DNA of 64,000 nt from Comamonas testosteroni ATCC 11996 (GTDB lineage: Bacteria; Pseudomonadota; Gammaproteobacteria; Burkholderiales; Burkholderiaceae_C), in contig NZ_AHIL01000043.1 in NCBI RefSeq assembly GCF_000241525.1, positions 372,001-436,000 of the forward strand, read 5' to 3'. The translations under genes and the position numbers were made by a program. Shown in pieces: positions 34,291 through 44,309 of the stretch. The notes under the pieces were generated by a model. The model was not told the DNA's origin. It worked only from the letters and a program-made list of their open reading frames with translations, and did not search any database. Positions within the stretch are counted from its first letter, which is position 1. Every line of letters begins with the position of its first letter.

Positions 34291-34304
34291 TTGATGTAAA
34301 GCAA
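34291..34304 (+). promoter_or_regulatory. FNR/Crp-type box upstream of napE
   Basis: TTGAT-GTAA-AGCAA matches the FNR consensus TTGAT-N4-ATCAA in nine of ten positions. It lies about 120 bases before the napE start, where oxygen-responsive control of nitrate reductase is expected. Confidence 0.55.
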
Positions 34305-34424
34305 CGAATCGAGAAGAACCTTGTTGCAAGTCAATTTTGTAGGTAATCTCGTGGCAAAGTTCGTTATCGGATCTCTATCGCCAAATCACGGATGCTCAGG
34401 CATCCAAGCCAAGGGGGATTGCTA

Positions 34425-34586
34425 ATGACAGAACCTCAGCCTGAATCGACTCGTACCGAGGAGTTGCGTAGCTTCGCATTTCTCGCAGTTGTTATGGCAC
34501 CTATATTGGCCGTTGTACTGATTGCGTCTTACGGCTTTGCGATCTGGTTTTATCAGATGATCATCGGTGGCCCTCCACATGCATGA
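34425..34586 (+). CDS. napE: Periplasmic nitrate reductase component NapE
   Basis: A 53-residue protein with one transmembrane helix (about residues 18-42, FLAVVMAPILAVVLIASYGF). A charged N-terminus and short C-terminal tail ([12 protein letters not shown]) are typical of NapE. Its precise role in the nap system is not known. AGGGGGA lies upstream of the ATG. It is the first gene of napEDABC and overlaps napD. Confidence 0.88.
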   Translation: MTEPQPESTRTEELRSFAFLAVVMAPILAVVLIASYGFAIWFYQMIIGGPPHA

Positions 34587-34881
34587 AGAATCTGAGCCCA
34601 TTGAAACTCATACCGACTTGCATATCACCAGCCTGGTTGTGCATGTGCTTCCTCAAGCATTGGCACAAGTAGCTGCTGGCATCGTCACGATCAAAGGCGC
34701 CCAAATACATGGAAGTCATCCGGCCGGCAAGTTGGTGGTGACCTTGGAAGCGCCCCATGCAAGGGAAATACTTGATTGCGTGTCTCAGATTGAGCTGCTC
34801 GATGGCGTAATCAACGCATCCCTGGTTTATCAGCATGTTGAGAACTGGCAGTCGCTAAACCAAGAGGTAACACATGACTAG
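34579..34881 (+). CDS. napD: NapA maturation chaperone NapD
   Basis: A 100-residue cytoplasmic chaperone with a ferredoxin-like fold that binds the Tat signal of NapA and delays export until the molybdenum cofactor is inserted. Typical segments are [12 protein letters not shown] and [19 protein letters not shown]. The ATG at 34579 overlaps the napE stop, and the gene overlaps napA by eight bases. Confidence 0.9.
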   Translation: MHEESEPIETHTDLHITSLVVHVLPQALAQVAAGIVTIKGAQIHGSHPAGKLVVTLEAPHAREILDCVSQIELLDGVINASLVYQHVENWQSLNQEVTHD

Positions 34882-37363
34882 CACTAGGCGTGATTTTGTC
34901 CGTCAATCTGCGGCCGCAGCCGCAGGTGCCGTTGCAGGCATACCCATAGAAGCTCTGTCCCAGGATGCAGGTGCAATGGCCGCCGATCTGAAGTGGTCCA
35001 AGGCGCCATGCCGCTTTTGCGGTACAGGTTGCGGCGTCATGGTGGCCGTCAAGGACAACCGCGTGGTGGCCACTCAGGGTGACCCTGAGGCCGAGGTCAA
35101 CCGGGGGCTGAACTGCGTTAAGGGTTACTTCCTGTCCAAGATCATGTATGGCGGGGACCGTCTGACAAAGCCGCTGCTGCGCATGAAGAATGGTCGCTAC
35201 GCCAAGGATGGCGAGTTCCAGCAGGTTTCCTGGGATACGGCCTTCGACGTCATGGCAGAGCAGTTCAAAAAGACGCTCAAGGCCAAGGGGGCCGACGCAG
35301 TGGGCATGTTCGGCTCCGGCCAATGGACGGTATGGGAGGGCTATGCAGCCTCCAAGCTGTTCAAGGCGGGCTTTCGCACCAATAACATTGATCCCAATGC
35401 ACGCCACTGCATGGCCTCGGCAGTTGCCGGCTTCATGCGCACCTTTGGCATGGACGAGCCCATGGGTTGCTATGACGACATCGAGGCCGCGACTGCCTTT
35501 GTGCTCTGGGGCTCGAACATGGCGGAAATGCATCCGGTGCTGTGGACTCGCGTGACCGACAGGCGCCTGTCCACACCAGGCGTGAAGGTGGCCGTGCTGT
35601 CCACCTTCGAGCACCGCTCGTATGAGTTGGCGGATATGTCTCTGACCTTCAAGCCTCAGACCGATCTGGCCATACTCAATTACATCGCCAACCACATCAT
35701 CACCACGGGCAGGGTCAACAAGGACTTCGTCTCCAAGCACTGCAATTTCAAGCTCGGCAACACCGATATCGGCTACGGGCTGCGTCCCGAGCACCCTCTG
35801 CAGAAGGCGGCCAAGAACGCCAAGGATCCCAACGGTGCCAAGTCCATCAACTATGAGGAATACGCCAAGTTCGTATCCACCTATACGCTCGAGTACACAA
35901 CCAAGCTCACGGGTGTACCGGCCAACCGCCTCAAGGCCCTTGCCGAACTCTATGCAGACCCCAACAGCAAGGTGGTGTCGTTCTGGACCATGGGTTTCAA
36001 CCAGCACACGCGCGGTGTCTGGGCCAACAACATGGTCTACAACATTCACTTGCTGCTGGGCAAGATCGCCACACCCGGCAACAGCCCGTTCTCACTGACG
36101 GGACAGCCGTCGGCCTGTGGAACGGCGCGTGAGGTGGGCACCTTCTCGCATCGCCTGCCTGCGGACATGGTGGTGACGAACCCAGAGCATCGAAAGACTG
36201 CGGAAACCATCTGGAAGCTGCCCGAAGGCACGATTCCCCCCAAACCCGGCTACCACGCCGTGGAACAAAACCGTGCGCTCAAGGACGGCAGGCTCAACGC
36301 CTACTGGGTGATGGTCAACAACAATATTCAGGCGGGTGCCAACCTGGCTCAGGAAGGCTATCCGGGCTACCGCAATCCCGACAATTTCGTGGTGGTCTCC
36401 GATGTCTATCCCACAGTCACGGCTGTGGCCGCCGACCTGATCTTGCCGTCGGCCATGTGGGTCGAGAAGGAAGGCGCCTACGGCAATGCAGAGCGCCGCA
36501 CCCACTTTTGGCACCAGTTGGTCAAGGCTCCTGGTGAGGCGCGCTCCGACCTGTGGCAATTGATGGAGTTTTCCAAGCGCTTCAAGGTTGAGGAAGTCTG
36601 GCCCGAGGAACTGCTGGCCAAGAAGCCGCAGTTGCGCGGCAAGACCCTGTTCGAGGTGCTGTACCGCAACGGAAACGTGGACAAGTTTCCCTTGGCCGAT
36701 ATGGATCCAGCCTATGAGAACGAGGAAGCCAAGGCCTTTGGCTTCTATCCGCAGAAAGGTCTTTTCGAGGAATACGCCTCGTTCGGCCGTGGCCACGGCC
36801 ATGATCTGGCACCGTTCGACCAATATCACAAGGTGCGCGGCATGCGCTGGCCCGTGATCAACGGCAAGGAAACCCTCTGGCGCTACCGCGAAGGCTCGGA
36901 CCCCTATGTGAAGGCCGGTACGGGCTACCAGTTCTACGGAAATATCGACGGCAAGGCCAACATCTTTGCCTTGCCCTATGAACCACCAGCGGAGGCTCCG
37001 GACAAGGATTATCCGTTCTGGCTTTCCACGGGCCGAGTGCTTGAGCACTGGCACTCAGGATCCATGACCCGGCGCGTACCCGAGCTGCATCGTGCCGTGC
37101 CTAACGCACTGTGCTACATGCATCCTGACGACGCCAAGGCGCTGGGCGTGCGCCGCGGCAGCGAAGTGGAGCTGTCCTCGCGGCGTGGCTCCATGCGCAC
37201 ACGCGTCGAGACCCGCGGCCGCAACAAGCCACCGCGCGGATTGGTCTATGTCCCCTGGTTCGACGCCAGCCAGCTGATCAACAAGGTGACGCTGGATGCT
37301 ACCGACCCGATTTCGTTGCAGACGGACTTCAAGAAGTGCGCTGTGAAGGTCACCAAGGTTTGA
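34874..37363 (+). CDS. napA: Periplasmic nitrate reductase catalytic subunit NapA
   Basis: An 829-residue molybdoenzyme that reduces nitrate to nitrite in the periplasm. The Tat signal TRRDFVRQS lies at residues 4-12. The [4Fe-4S] cluster ligands are C46, C49, C53 and C81. The cysteine that binds molybdenum is C179 in [10 protein letters not shown]. The molybdopterin-binding segments include [15 protein letters not shown] and [14 protein letters not shown]. Length matches the family (about 830). It overlaps napD and is followed by the cytochrome subunit genes. Confidence 0.97.
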   Translation: MTSTRRDFVRQSAAAAAGAVAGIPIEALSQDAGAMAADLKWSKAPCRFCGTGCGVMVAVKDNRVVATQGDPEAEVNRGLNCVKGYFLSKIMYGGDRLTKPLLRMKNGRYAKDGEFQQVSWDTAFDVMAEQFKKTLKAKGADAVGMFGSGQWTVWEGYAASKLFKAGFRTNNIDPNARHCMASAVAGFMRTFGMDEPMGCYDDIEAATAFVLWGSNMAEMHPVLWTRVTDRRLSTPGVKVAVLSTFEHRSYELADMSLTFKPQTDLAILNYIANHIITTGRVNKDFVSKHCNFKLGNTDIGYGLRPEHPLQKAAKNAKDPNGAKSINYEEYAKFVSTYTLEYTTKLTGVPANRLKALAELYADPNSKVVSFWTMGFNQHTRGVWANNMVYNIHLLLGKIATPGNSPFSLTGQPSACGTAREVGTFSHRLPADMVVTNPEHRKTAETIWKLPEGTIPPKPGYHAVEQNRALKDGRLNAYWVMVNNNIQAGANLAQEGYPGYRNPDNFVVVSDVYPTVTAVAADLILPSAMWVEKEGAYGNAERRTHFWHQLVKAPGEARSDLWQLMEFSKRFKVEEVWPEELLAKKPQLRGKTLFEVLYRNGNVDKFPLADMDPAYENEEAKAFGFYPQKGLFEEYASFGRGHGHDLAPFDQYHKVRGMRWPVINGKETLWRYREGSDPYVKAGTGYQFYGNIDGKANIFALPYEPPAEAPDKDYPFWLSTGRVLEHWHSGSMTRRVPELHRAVPNALCYMHPDDAKALGVRRGSEVELSSRRGSMRTRVETRGRNKPPRGLVYVPWFDASQLINKVTLDATDPISLQTDFKKCAVKVTKV

Positions 37364-37380
37364 CGAAAGAGAGGTTGACC

Positions 37381-37887
37381 ATGAACTTCGTCCGCAAATT
37401 CGTCCGTCTTGTGGGCATGCTGCTTATGCTCAATATAGGTATGGCCTGGACGCCAGCCGCTATCGCGGAGACCTTTTATGACTCGGCGCGCGGCCCTACG
37501 CCCATCATGCAGGCGACCAAGCCACCAGTGCTTGGCAATGCCGTCAACGATGACGTGCGCCGCACGCGCAACTACACCTGGCAACCTCCCACGATTCCCC
37601 ATCGCGTGGACGGCTATCAGGTAGACAAGAATTTCAACAAATGCATGGACTGCCACTCGCGAACCAAGGCCGAGATCTCGCAGGCCGTGCCAGTATCGGT
37701 CACGCACTATATGGATCGCGACGGGCGCATGTTGGGGCAGGTATCCACGCGACGCTACTTCTGCCAGCAATGCCATGTGGCCCAGGATGCCGTCCGCCCT
37801 CTGGTCAGCAACACCTTCGAAGACGTGGATACAGTGATTCTGAAGGCCCTGCAGTCCCAGTCGGGCAAGCCATCCAAGAAAAATTGA
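37381..37887 (+). CDS. napB: Diheme cytochrome c subunit NapB
   Basis: A 168-residue periplasmic electron-transfer subunit with a signal peptide ending near PAAIAE. Two haem-attachment motifs are seen: CMDCH (C88, C91, H92) and CQQCH (C128, C131, H132). Additional conserved histidines lie in PHRVDGYQV and VSVTHYM. It passes electrons from NapC to NapA. It follows napA by 17 bases with GAGAGG upstream. Confidence 0.95.
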   Translation: MNFVRKFVRLVGMLLMLNIGMAWTPAAIAETFYDSARGPTPIMQATKPPVLGNAVNDDVRRTRNYTWQPPTIPHRVDGYQVDKNFNKCMDCHSRTKAEISQAVPVSVTHYMDRDGRMLGQVSTRRYFCQQCHVAQDAVRPLVSNTFEDVDTVILKALQSQSGKPSKKN

Positions 37888-37911
37888 CGCTGCGGCGCAC
37901 GAGGTTCATCT

Positions 37912-38559
37912 ATGTTGACACTTCTCAAGCGCTACTGGGCGGTGATCCGCCGCCCCAGCGTACATTTCAGCCTGGGCTTTCTGACCATCGGCGGCTTCAT
38001 CGGCGGCATTCTCTTCTGGGGCGCGTTCAATACCGCCATGGAGCTGACCAATACGGAGAAATTCTGCACGGGTTGTCATGAGATGCGGGACAACGTGTTT
38101 GCCGAGCTCAAGAGCACGATCCACTACACCAACCGCTCGGGCGTACGCGCCGTATGCTCCAACTGCCATGTGCCGCACGACTGGACCGACAAGATCGCTC
38201 GCAAGATGCAGGCCTCCAAGGAAGTGTGGGGCAAGATCTTCGGAACGATCGACACGCCTGAAAAGTTCGAAGCCAAGCGGCTGGAGTTGGCGCAGCACGA
38301 GTGGGCTCGCTTCAAGGCCAACGATTCGCTGGAGTGCCGCAACTGCCATAACTACGACTCCATGGATATGACACGGCAGAGTTTGCGTGCACAGAACATG
38401 CACAGCACCTATTTGGCCAGCAAGGAAAAAACCTGTATCGACTGCCACAAGGGCATTGCCCATAAGCTGCCTCACATCCCTCCTGGACAGGGCCCAAGCG
38501 ACACGCCAGGTCAGAAAGTGCCGGGGCCAGCTGAGGCTTCAGTTGCGTCGGTGCAATAG
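37912..38559 (+). CDS. napC: Tetraheme quinol dehydrogenase NapC
   Basis: A 215-residue NapC/NirT-family cytochrome with one N-terminal membrane anchor (about residues 20-40). Four haem motifs are seen: CTGCH at 52, CSNCH at 82, CRNCH at 142 and CIDCH at 175. It oxidises quinol in the inner membrane and feeds NapB. The C-terminal [14 protein letters not shown] tail is a little extended. The next gene (ccmA) begins five bases after its stop. Confidence 0.95.
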   Translation: MLTLLKRYWAVIRRPSVHFSLGFLTIGGFIGGILFWGAFNTAMELTNTEKFCTGCHEMRDNVFAELKSTIHYTNRSGVRAVCSNCHVPHDWTDKIARKMQASKEVWGKIFGTIDTPEKFEAKRLELAQHEWARFKANDSLECRNCHNYDSMDMTRQSLRAQNMHSTYLASKEKTCIDCHKGIAHKLPHIPPGQGPSDTPGQKVPGPAEASVASVQ

Positions 38560-38563
38560 CGGG

Positions 38564-39253
38564 ATGAATGGCTTGGGTACGGCTGCTTCCAGATTTCTTT
38601 GCATATCCGGCCTGGGTTGTGTACGCGGCGGCCGGGTGGTGCTGCGCGATCTGGGCTTGGAACTCGGTGGCGGTCAGCTGCTGATGCTCAGAGGTCATAA
38701 CGGCGCGGGCAAGAGCAGCCTGCTGCGTTGTCTGGCCGGCCTTCTGCCATGGCGCACTGGCAGCCTCCAGTGGTGCGGCGGCACGCTGTCCCCTCAGGAT
38801 CCTGCCTACCAGCGGCAACTGGCCTATATGGGACATCAGGCAGGAATGAGCGACGCCTTGACAGGGATGGAGAATCTGCGCTTTGCGCTGAATCTGATGG
38901 CAGTGAGCTGGAATGAAGCACGTGTTCATGCCGTTTTGCAGGCGTTGTCGTTGACGGAAGTCGTCGCACGGCCTTTTGGCCGACTGTCCCAGGGACAGCG
39001 TCGGCGCTTGGGACTCTCCCGTGTCTTGCTGGGCGAGCGTCCGCTGTGGTTGCTGGACGAACCCGACAACTGTCTGGATGGTCAGGGCGAACAATATCTG
39101 GGCGAGGCACTGGAGCAGCATCTGGCCTCTGGAGGAATGGCTGTGGTGGCTTCGCACCGCAACCTGGTGCTGCCGACGCCCCGGGTGTCGGTGCTGGATT
39201 TATCCCGCTCCGTGATCACGACGGCAATGAATGAGCAGGTGGCCGTTTGCTGA
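38564..39253 (+). CDS. ccmA: Haem exporter ATP-binding protein CcmA
   Basis: A 229-residue ABC ATPase of the cytochrome c maturation system I. Walker A GHNGAGKSSLLR is near residue 44, the signature LSQGQRRRLGLSR near 142, and Walker B LWLLDEPDNCLD follows. It powers release of haem-loaded CcmE. It begins five bases after napC, making nap and ccm one transcription unit. The ribosome site is weak. Confidence 0.93.
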   Translation: MNGLGTAASRFLCISGLGCVRGGRVVLRDLGLELGGGQLLMLRGHNGAGKSSLLRCLAGLLPWRTGSLQWCGGTLSPQDPAYQRQLAYMGHQAGMSDALTGMENLRFALNLMAVSWNEARVHAVLQALSLTEVVARPFGRLSQGQRRRLGLSRVLLGERPLWLLDEPDNCLDGQGEQYLGEALEQHLASGGMAVVASHRNLVLPTPRVSVLDLSRSVITTAMNEQVAVC

Positions 39254-39903
39254 TAGCTGTGTGTGCAAGAGAGTTGAAGTTGGCCGCTAGAAGGCCTTCC
39301 GATGCATTGGGCGGGCTGTTCTTTTTCGTGCTGGTGGGCAGTCTTTTCCCCTTGGCCTTGGGGCCGGACGCGCCCCTGCTGAGGCAGATTGCGCCGGGCA
39401 TTGTGTGGGTCGCAGCCTTGCTGGCCGTGCTGCTGGGGCAGCACCGGCTGTTCGAGAGCGACATGGCCGACGGGTCGCTGGAGCAGTGGTTGCTGGCGCC
39501 GGCGCCCCTGCCGCTGCTGGTGGGACTCAAGGTGGCCACGCACTGGTTGCTGGGCGTGTTGCCATTGTTGCTTGTGGCTCCCTTGCTGGGCTGGCAGTAC
39601 GGCCTGGATGGGACGGTGGTCGGCATTCTGCTGGCATCGCTGGCTCTGGGAACGCCCAGCCTGTGCCTGCTGGCTGCTCTGGGCGCAGCACTGACACTGG
39701 GTGTGCGGGGGCAGTTGTTGCTGGCTCTGGTGGTGCTGCCGCTGAGCGTGCCCATCCTGATCTTTGGCAGCCATGCCGTGGCCCAGGCGCAGCAAGGGCT
39801 GAGTGCAGCGCCTGCTCTCAATCTGCTGGGAGCCTGCCTGTGCCTGGCGCTACTGGCCGGCCCTTGGGCTATCGCCGCGGCCTTGCGCCTCGCGCTGGAG
39901 TGA
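39247..39903 (+). CDS. ccmB: Haem exporter permease CcmB
   Basis: A 218-residue inner-membrane protein with about six hydrophobic segments. It has the CcmB features LFFFVLVGSLFPLALGPD, FESDMADGSLEQWLLAP and LSVPILIFGS. It pairs with CcmA. The TTG at 39247 overlaps ccmA and has AGGTGG upstream. The start is inferred, as no ATG is available near the family N-terminus. Confidence 0.93.
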   Translation: MLIAVCARELKLAARRPSDALGGLFFFVLVGSLFPLALGPDAPLLRQIAPGIVWVAALLAVLLGQHRLFESDMADGSLEQWLLAPAPLPLLVGLKVATHWLLGVLPLLLVAPLLGWQYGLDGTVVGILLASLALGTPSLCLLAALGAALTLGVRGQLLLALVVLPLSVPILIFGSHAVAQAQQGLSAAPALNLLGACLCLALLAGPWAIAAALRLALE

Positions 39904-39904
39904 T

Positions 39905-40666
39905 ATGAGTTCCCTTACTTCCAATGCATCACCGACGCCTGCAGCAGGGTCCAGCGGCCGCAAATGGCGCCAACTGACCTCGCCCCCGATTTTTTACCAC
40001 TGGGCGGGCCGAGTCTGGCCCTGGATGGCTGTGCTGGCTGCCGTGTTGGCTGCCGCGGGTCTATGGGTCGGATTTGGACTGGCACCTACGGATCACCAAC
40101 AGGGCGAGGTCTACCGCATCATCTTTTTGCATGTGCCGGCTGCCTGGATGTCCATGTTCATCTACCTGGTGGCAGCGCTCCATGCTGCCCTGGGGTTGAT
40201 TTACGGCACCCGTCTTTCACCCCTGCTGGCAAGGGCACTGGCACCTACGGGTGCGTTGTTCACGGCCATCGCCCTGTGGACCGGGGCTGCCTGGGGTAAG
40301 CCGACCTGGGGAGCCTGGTGGGTATGGGATGCCCGTCTGACGTCGGAGCTGATCCTGCTGTTCCTGTATCTGGGCTATATGGCCATGGTCTCGGCCATAG
40401 AAGATTCGCGTCGGGCCGATGGCGCTGGCGCCATCGTGCTGCTTGCTGGCGTGGTCAATGTTCCCATCATCTATTTCTCGGTTCAGTGGTGGAGCACCTT
40501 GCATCAGGGCGCAAGCATTCGCATGGATACAGCTCCCAGCATGACGCACACCATGCTGGCCGGCATGCTTCTGATGGCGCTGGCTTGCTGGGCCTATACG
40601 CTGGCCGTTGCACTAGTACGAGCACGTTGCCTGATTCTGGAGCGAGCCCGCGAGGAGAGTCTGTAA
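39905..40666 (+). CDS. ccmC: Haem exporter / haem-handling protein CcmC
   Basis: A 253-residue six-helix inner-membrane protein of the haem-handling family. The tryptophan-rich periplasmic signature WGKPTWGAWWVWDARLTS is near residue 133. Conserved histidines lie in FLHVPAAWMS and STLHQGASI. It transfers haem to CcmE together with CcmD. It starts two bases after the ccmB stop, and its stop overlaps ccmD (TAATG). Confidence 0.95.
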   Translation: MSSLTSNASPTPAAGSSGRKWRQLTSPPIFYHWAGRVWPWMAVLAAVLAAAGLWVGFGLAPTDHQQGEVYRIIFLHVPAAWMSMFIYLVAALHAALGLIYGTRLSPLLARALAPTGALFTAIALWTGAAWGKPTWGAWWVWDARLTSELILLFLYLGYMAMVSAIEDSRRADGAGAIVLLAGVVNVPIIYFSVQWWSTLHQGASIRMDTAPSMTHTMLAGMLLMALACWAYTLAVALVRARCLILERAREESL

Positions 40667-40809
40667 TGCATGATCATGCTTTTTTCATTGCTCTGGCCTA
40701 CGGTGTGAGCGCGATGGCTCTGGGTATCGAGTTGGTCAGCATTTATGTGCGCAGCCGTCGGCTGAAGGCTGAAGCCTCATCCGGACTCGCAACCTGGGAG
40801 AACCCATGA
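40666..40809 (+). CDS. ccmD: Haem exporter small protein CcmD
   Basis: A 47-residue single-helix protein beginning [19 protein letters not shown], with a basic stretch RSRRLKAEA after the helix, typical of CcmD. It helps release holo-CcmE from CcmABC. It overlaps ccmC by one base and ccmE by four. Confidence 0.88.
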   Translation: MHDHAFFIALAYGVSAMALGIELVSIYVRSRRLKAEASSGLATWENP

Positions 40810-41318
40810 AGCCGCGCCAGCGTCGCCTACTGTGGGTGTTGGCAGGACTTGCGCTGGTGACCGTAGCCGTCGCACTGGTGCTGCGAGCACTCAACTCCAA
40901 TGTGATGTTCTTCTACAGCCCCAGCCAGGTTCACGCGGGCGAGGTTCCGCATGGTGCAGCCTTTCGCCTGGGTGGCCTGGTGGAGCCTGGCTCACTGCAG
41001 CGCAGCGGCGACGGAATGCTGCTGCGCTTTGCAGTGACCGATGAAGTGCGCAGTGTGCCTGTGCAGTATCGGGGATTGCTGCCCGACCTATTCCGCGAGG
41101 GCAAAGGTGTGGTGGTATCGGGCCGTATGCAGGCGGACGGAGCCTTCCATGCCTCCGAGGTGCTGGCCAAGCACGACGAGAACTATATGCCGCCCGAAGC
41201 GGCCCATGCATTGAAAAACGCCGCCGGCAAGCCGCCAGAAAAATCTGCCGGGGATGACACTGTCAAGGAAACCGGCCAGGACAGGCCCGGCACCGTCTCC
41301 AGCGGAGGCCGCACATGA
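40806..41318 (+). CDS. ccmE: Haem chaperone CcmE
   Basis: A 170-residue membrane-anchored haem chaperone. The N-terminal anchor is [20 protein letters not shown]. The OB-fold domain contains [12 protein letters not shown]. The haem-binding histidine is H123 in [12 protein letters not shown] proline/lysine-rich tail follows. It carries haem in the periplasm from CcmC to CcmF. Confidence 0.95.
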   Translation: MKPRQRRLLWVLAGLALVTVAVALVLRALNSNVMFFYSPSQVHAGEVPHGAAFRLGGLVEPGSLQRSGDGMLLRFAVTDEVRSVPVQYRGLLPDLFREGKGVVVSGRMQADGAFHASEVLAKHDENYMPPEAAHALKNAAGKPPEKSAGDDTVKETGQDRPGTVSSGGRT

Positions 41319-43321
41319 TCGCTGAACTCGGTGTGTTCGCTCTGGTACTGGCCCTGGTCACGGCAGTACTGCTGGCGGTGCTACCACTGGCCGGTGCCCA
41401 CTGGGGAGTGGCGGGTTGGGTAAAGCTGGCCCGGCCTGCAGCCTTTTTGCTATGCGCATTGTGCGTGCTGTCCTCGGCCAGCCTGTTCTGGTGCTTCTTG
41501 CGCGAAGACTTCTCGGTGCTGTATGTGGCGGCCAATTCGCACAGCGACCTGCCCATGGCCTACAAGCTGGCAGCTTTCTGGGGTGGGCATGAAGGCTCCA
41601 TGCTGCTGTGGCAGCTCATGCTCTCTGGCTGGACCCTGGCGGTGGCCTGGCGCAGCCGAGACCTGCCGCCGGCCTTCGTGGCGCGCGTGCTCGCCGTGCT
41701 GGGCTGGATCAGTGTAGGCCTGCTGCTGTTCCTGCTGTTTCTCTCCAATCCGTTTACGCGCCTGATCCCCGCAGCTGCCGAAGGCAAGGACCTCAATCCC
41801 TTGCTGCAAGACCCCGGCATGGTGCTGCATCCGCCGCTGCTGTACATGGGCTATGTGGGCTTTGCCGTGCCTTTTGCGTTCGCGCTGGCGGCACTGATCT
41901 CGGGCGAGTTGGGTGCTGCCTGGGCACGCTGGTCTCGCTCCTGGACGCTGGCGGCCTGGGGCTTTCTGACGCTGGGCATTCTGCTGGGCAGCGCCTGGGC
42001 TTACTACGTGCTGGGCTGGGGCGGCTGGTGGTTCTGGGATCCGGTGGAAAACGCCTCTTTCATGCCCTGGCTGGTGGGAACGGCCCTGCTGCATTCGCTG
42101 ATAGTGACCGACCAGCGCGGCGCCTTCCGCAGCTGGTCCGCCCTGCTGGCCATCTGCGCCTTTTCACTGAGCCTGCTGGGTACCTTTCTCGTGCGCTCAG
42201 GCGTACTCACCTCGGTTCATGCCTTTGCCGTAGACCCAGGTCGGGGGCTCTTCATCCTGTGCTTCATCGTGGCCGTGGTGGGTGCCTCACTGTGGCTGTT
42301 CGCCTGGCGCGCACCGGAGCTAGGTCGCGGCTCCGGGGAATTTGCCATGCTCTCGCGCGAAACTTTCTTGCTGATCAACAACGTGCTCTTCACCGCTGCT
42401 GCGCTGGCGGTGCTCATAGGTACGCTGTACCCGCTGGTGCTCGATGTGCTGAGCGGTGAGAAGATCTCCGTTGGGCCGCCGTACTTCCAGGCCGTCTTTT
42501 TACCCTTGGTACTGCCGGCACTGGCACTGATGGGCGTGGGCACGGTGGCGCGCTGGAAGAGCAGCCTGGTTGGCGAGCTGTGGCGGCGCCTTCGCGTAGC
42601 CCTCGTGCTGAGCCTTGCCTGCGCGGCGGTGCTGGCACTGGCAGGCGGCTGGATGGGGGTGCGCCTTTCCCCGGCCACCTTGCTGGGCCTGGCCCTGGGC
42701 CTGTGGTGCCTGCTCAGCACACTGGCCCATATCTGGCAGCGTCTGGGGCAAGGCCTGGAAATCGGCCATCTGGGTCAGCGCCTGTCGCGCCAGCCCTGGG
42801 GCTGGTGGGGCATGCTGATGGCCCATGCCGGTGCGGGCGTGTTCGTGCTAGCGGTAAGCCTGGCCGACGGGCTGGAGAGCCGGCACGAAACCACGCTGGC
42901 TCAGGGTGAAACTGCCGAGGCGGGTGGCTACCGCTTCCGCTTCGACAGCCTTGGTCCAGCCGCCGGCCCCAACTATGACGCGCAGCGTGCCCAATTCACC
43001 GTCAGTCGAGCGGGGCTGGACAGCTGGAGCATGTTTCCCGAGAAGCGGGTTTACCGTGCCCAGGGCATGGCGCTGAGCCAGGCCGCCATTGACAGCGGCT
43101 GGACACGCGACGTTTTCGTGGCCTTGGGCGATCCACTGGACGATCAAGGCCTGCGCTGGACCGTGCGCCTACAGGTCAAGCCTTTCATGGACTGGGTCTG
43201 GATAGGCACACTGATGATGGCGCTGGGCGCAGGACTGAGCCTCATGGACCGGCGCTTTCGTACAGCCAAGCAGCGAGCGCACCGCCAGTCCGGCGCTCCG
43301 GCCCTGCAAGGAGCTGCCTGA
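41315..43321 (+). CDS. ccmF: Cytochrome c haem lyase subunit CcmF
   Basis: A 668-residue polytopic membrane protein with the haem-handling tryptophan motif [18 protein letters not shown] near residue 235 and conserved histidines in [12 protein letters not shown] and [11 protein letters not shown]. It ligates haem to apocytochrome with CcmH and CcmI. Length agrees with the family. It overlaps ccmE by four bases and ccmG by one. Confidence 0.95.
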   Translation: MIAELGVFALVLALVTAVLLAVLPLAGAHWGVAGWVKLARPAAFLLCALCVLSSASLFWCFLREDFSVLYVAANSHSDLPMAYKLAAFWGGHEGSMLLWQLMLSGWTLAVAWRSRDLPPAFVARVLAVLGWISVGLLLFLLFLSNPFTRLIPAAAEGKDLNPLLQDPGMVLHPPLLYMGYVGFAVPFAFALAALISGELGAAWARWSRSWTLAAWGFLTLGILLGSAWAYYVLGWGGWWFWDPVENASFMPWLVGTALLHSLIVTDQRGAFRSWSALLAICAFSLSLLGTFLVRSGVLTSVHAFAVDPGRGLFILCFIVAVVGASLWLFAWRAPELGRGSGEFAMLSRETFLLINNVLFTAAALAVLIGTLYPLVLDVLSGEKISVGPPYFQAVFLPLVLPALALMGVGTVARWKSSLVGELWRRLRVALVLSLACAAVLALAGGWMGVRLSPATLLGLALGLWCLLSTLAHIWQRLGQGLEIGHLGQRLSRQPWGWWGMLMAHAGAGVFVLAVSLADGLESRHETTLAQGETAEAGGYRFRFDSLGPAAGPNYDAQRAQFTVSRAGLDSWSMFPEKRVYRAQGMALSQAAIDSGWTRDVFVALGDPLDDQGLRWTVRLQVKPFMDWVWIGTLMMALGAGLSLMDRRFRTAKQRAHRQSGAPALQGAA

Positions 43322-43839
43322 TGCGCTTTGTCCTGCCCCTGGCAATATTTTTAGGCCTGGCCGTCATGCTCGGGCTTGGCCTTCAGCGTGACCCACGGGC
43401 CCTGCCTTCGGCGCTGCTGGAGCAGCCCGCACCGGCCATAGACCGCCCTCTGCTCGAAGACCCGCAGCAAATCCTCCAACTGCAGGACCTGCGAGGCCGG
43501 GCATGGTTGCTCAATGTCTGGGCCTCATGGTGCGCACCCTGCCGACAGGAGCTACCCGTATTGGCCGAACTCTCGAAGCGCGACGCGGTCGCCGTCTACG
43601 GCCTGAACTACAAGGATCAGCCGGACAAGGCTCGCGCGCTGCTGCGAGTGGCGGGCAACCCCTACCGAGCCTCAGCCATCGACGGCGATGGCCGCGTGGG
43701 CATGGACTTCGGCATCCAGGGAGTGCCGGAAACCTTTGTCATTGACGGCCAGGGCCGCGTGCGCTATCGCCATGTGGGCCCGGTAACCGCAGAAATATGG
43801 CGCGATCGGCTGCTGCCAGTCATCAGGAGTCTCCAATGA
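43321..43839 (+). CDS. ccmG: Thiol:disulfide interchange protein CcmG/DsbE
   Basis: A 172-residue membrane-anchored thioredoxin-fold protein. The N-terminal anchor is LPLAIFLGLAVMLGLGL. The active site is WASWCAPCRQE (C71, C74), and the cis-proline region is GVPETFVID. It keeps apocytochrome haem-binding cysteines reduced. It overlaps both neighbouring genes. Confidence 0.94.
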   Translation: MRFVLPLAIFLGLAVMLGLGLQRDPRALPSALLEQPAPAIDRPLLEDPQQILQLQDLRGRAWLLNVWASWCAPCRQELPVLAELSKRDAVAVYGLNYKDQPDKARALLRVAGNPYRASAIDGDGRVGMDFGIQGVPETFVIDGQGRVRYRHVGPVTAEIWRDRLLPVIRSLQ

Positions 43840-44309
43840 AACCGCGAAGCACCGGTGCAGCCGGCATAGCGGCCTTGCTGGCCTGCATGGCAATGCTGGC
43901 CCAGGCTGGGCAGACCGCTCGGGACCAGGAACTGCTGGATCGTGAAATGGCGCTGGCCGCTCAGCTTCGCTGTGTCGTCTGCCAGAACCAGACCGTGGCC
44001 GAATCGCGTGCCCCCATGGCCGAGGACATGCGCCGCGAGATCCGCAGCCAGCTCGAGCAGGGCCATAGCAATGAGCAGGTGATCAACTTCTTCGAGCAGC
44101 GCTATGGCTCCTTTGTGCGCTACAACCCGCCTTGGAAGCCATCGACCTGGTTGCTGTGGAGCAGCCCGTTCCTTGCCGCGCTGGGCGGCTTTGTCCTGCT
44201 GCGGCGCACACTGCGCCACAGGAGCATGCCGGACGAGCAACTCACGCCGCAGCAACGCGACCGTGCACGTCAATGGCTGGATACGACCTCGAAGGAGGAA
44301 CGCCAATGA
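43836..44309 (+). CDS. ccmH: Cytochrome c biogenesis protein CcmH
   Basis: A 157-residue periplasmic thioreductase. A signal peptide ends near LAQAG. The redox motif is LRCVVCQNQTVAESRA (C46, C49). A C-terminal transmembrane helix (LLWSSPFLAALGGFVLL) is followed by a short cytoplasmic tail. It acts with CcmG and CcmF. This is the short CcmH form; the CcmI function is encoded by the next gene. Confidence 0.94.
   Translation: MKPRSTGAAGIAALLACMAMLAQAGQTARDQELLDREMALAAQLRCVVCQNQTVAESRAPMAEDMRREIRSQLEQGHSNEQVINFFEQRYGSFVRYNPPWKPSTWLLWSSPFLAALGGFVLLRRTLRHRSMPDEQLTPQQRDRARQWLDTTSKEERQ

Larger units (their letters stand above)
33679..34424. other. Gene-poor region between the sulfotransferase operon and nap
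   Basis: About 745 bases. It contains the operon terminator at 33797 and, near its right end, a pair of direct repeats and an FNR-like site before napE. ORFs at 33726 (minus) and 34031 (plus) have no protein-like features. Confidence 0.45.
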
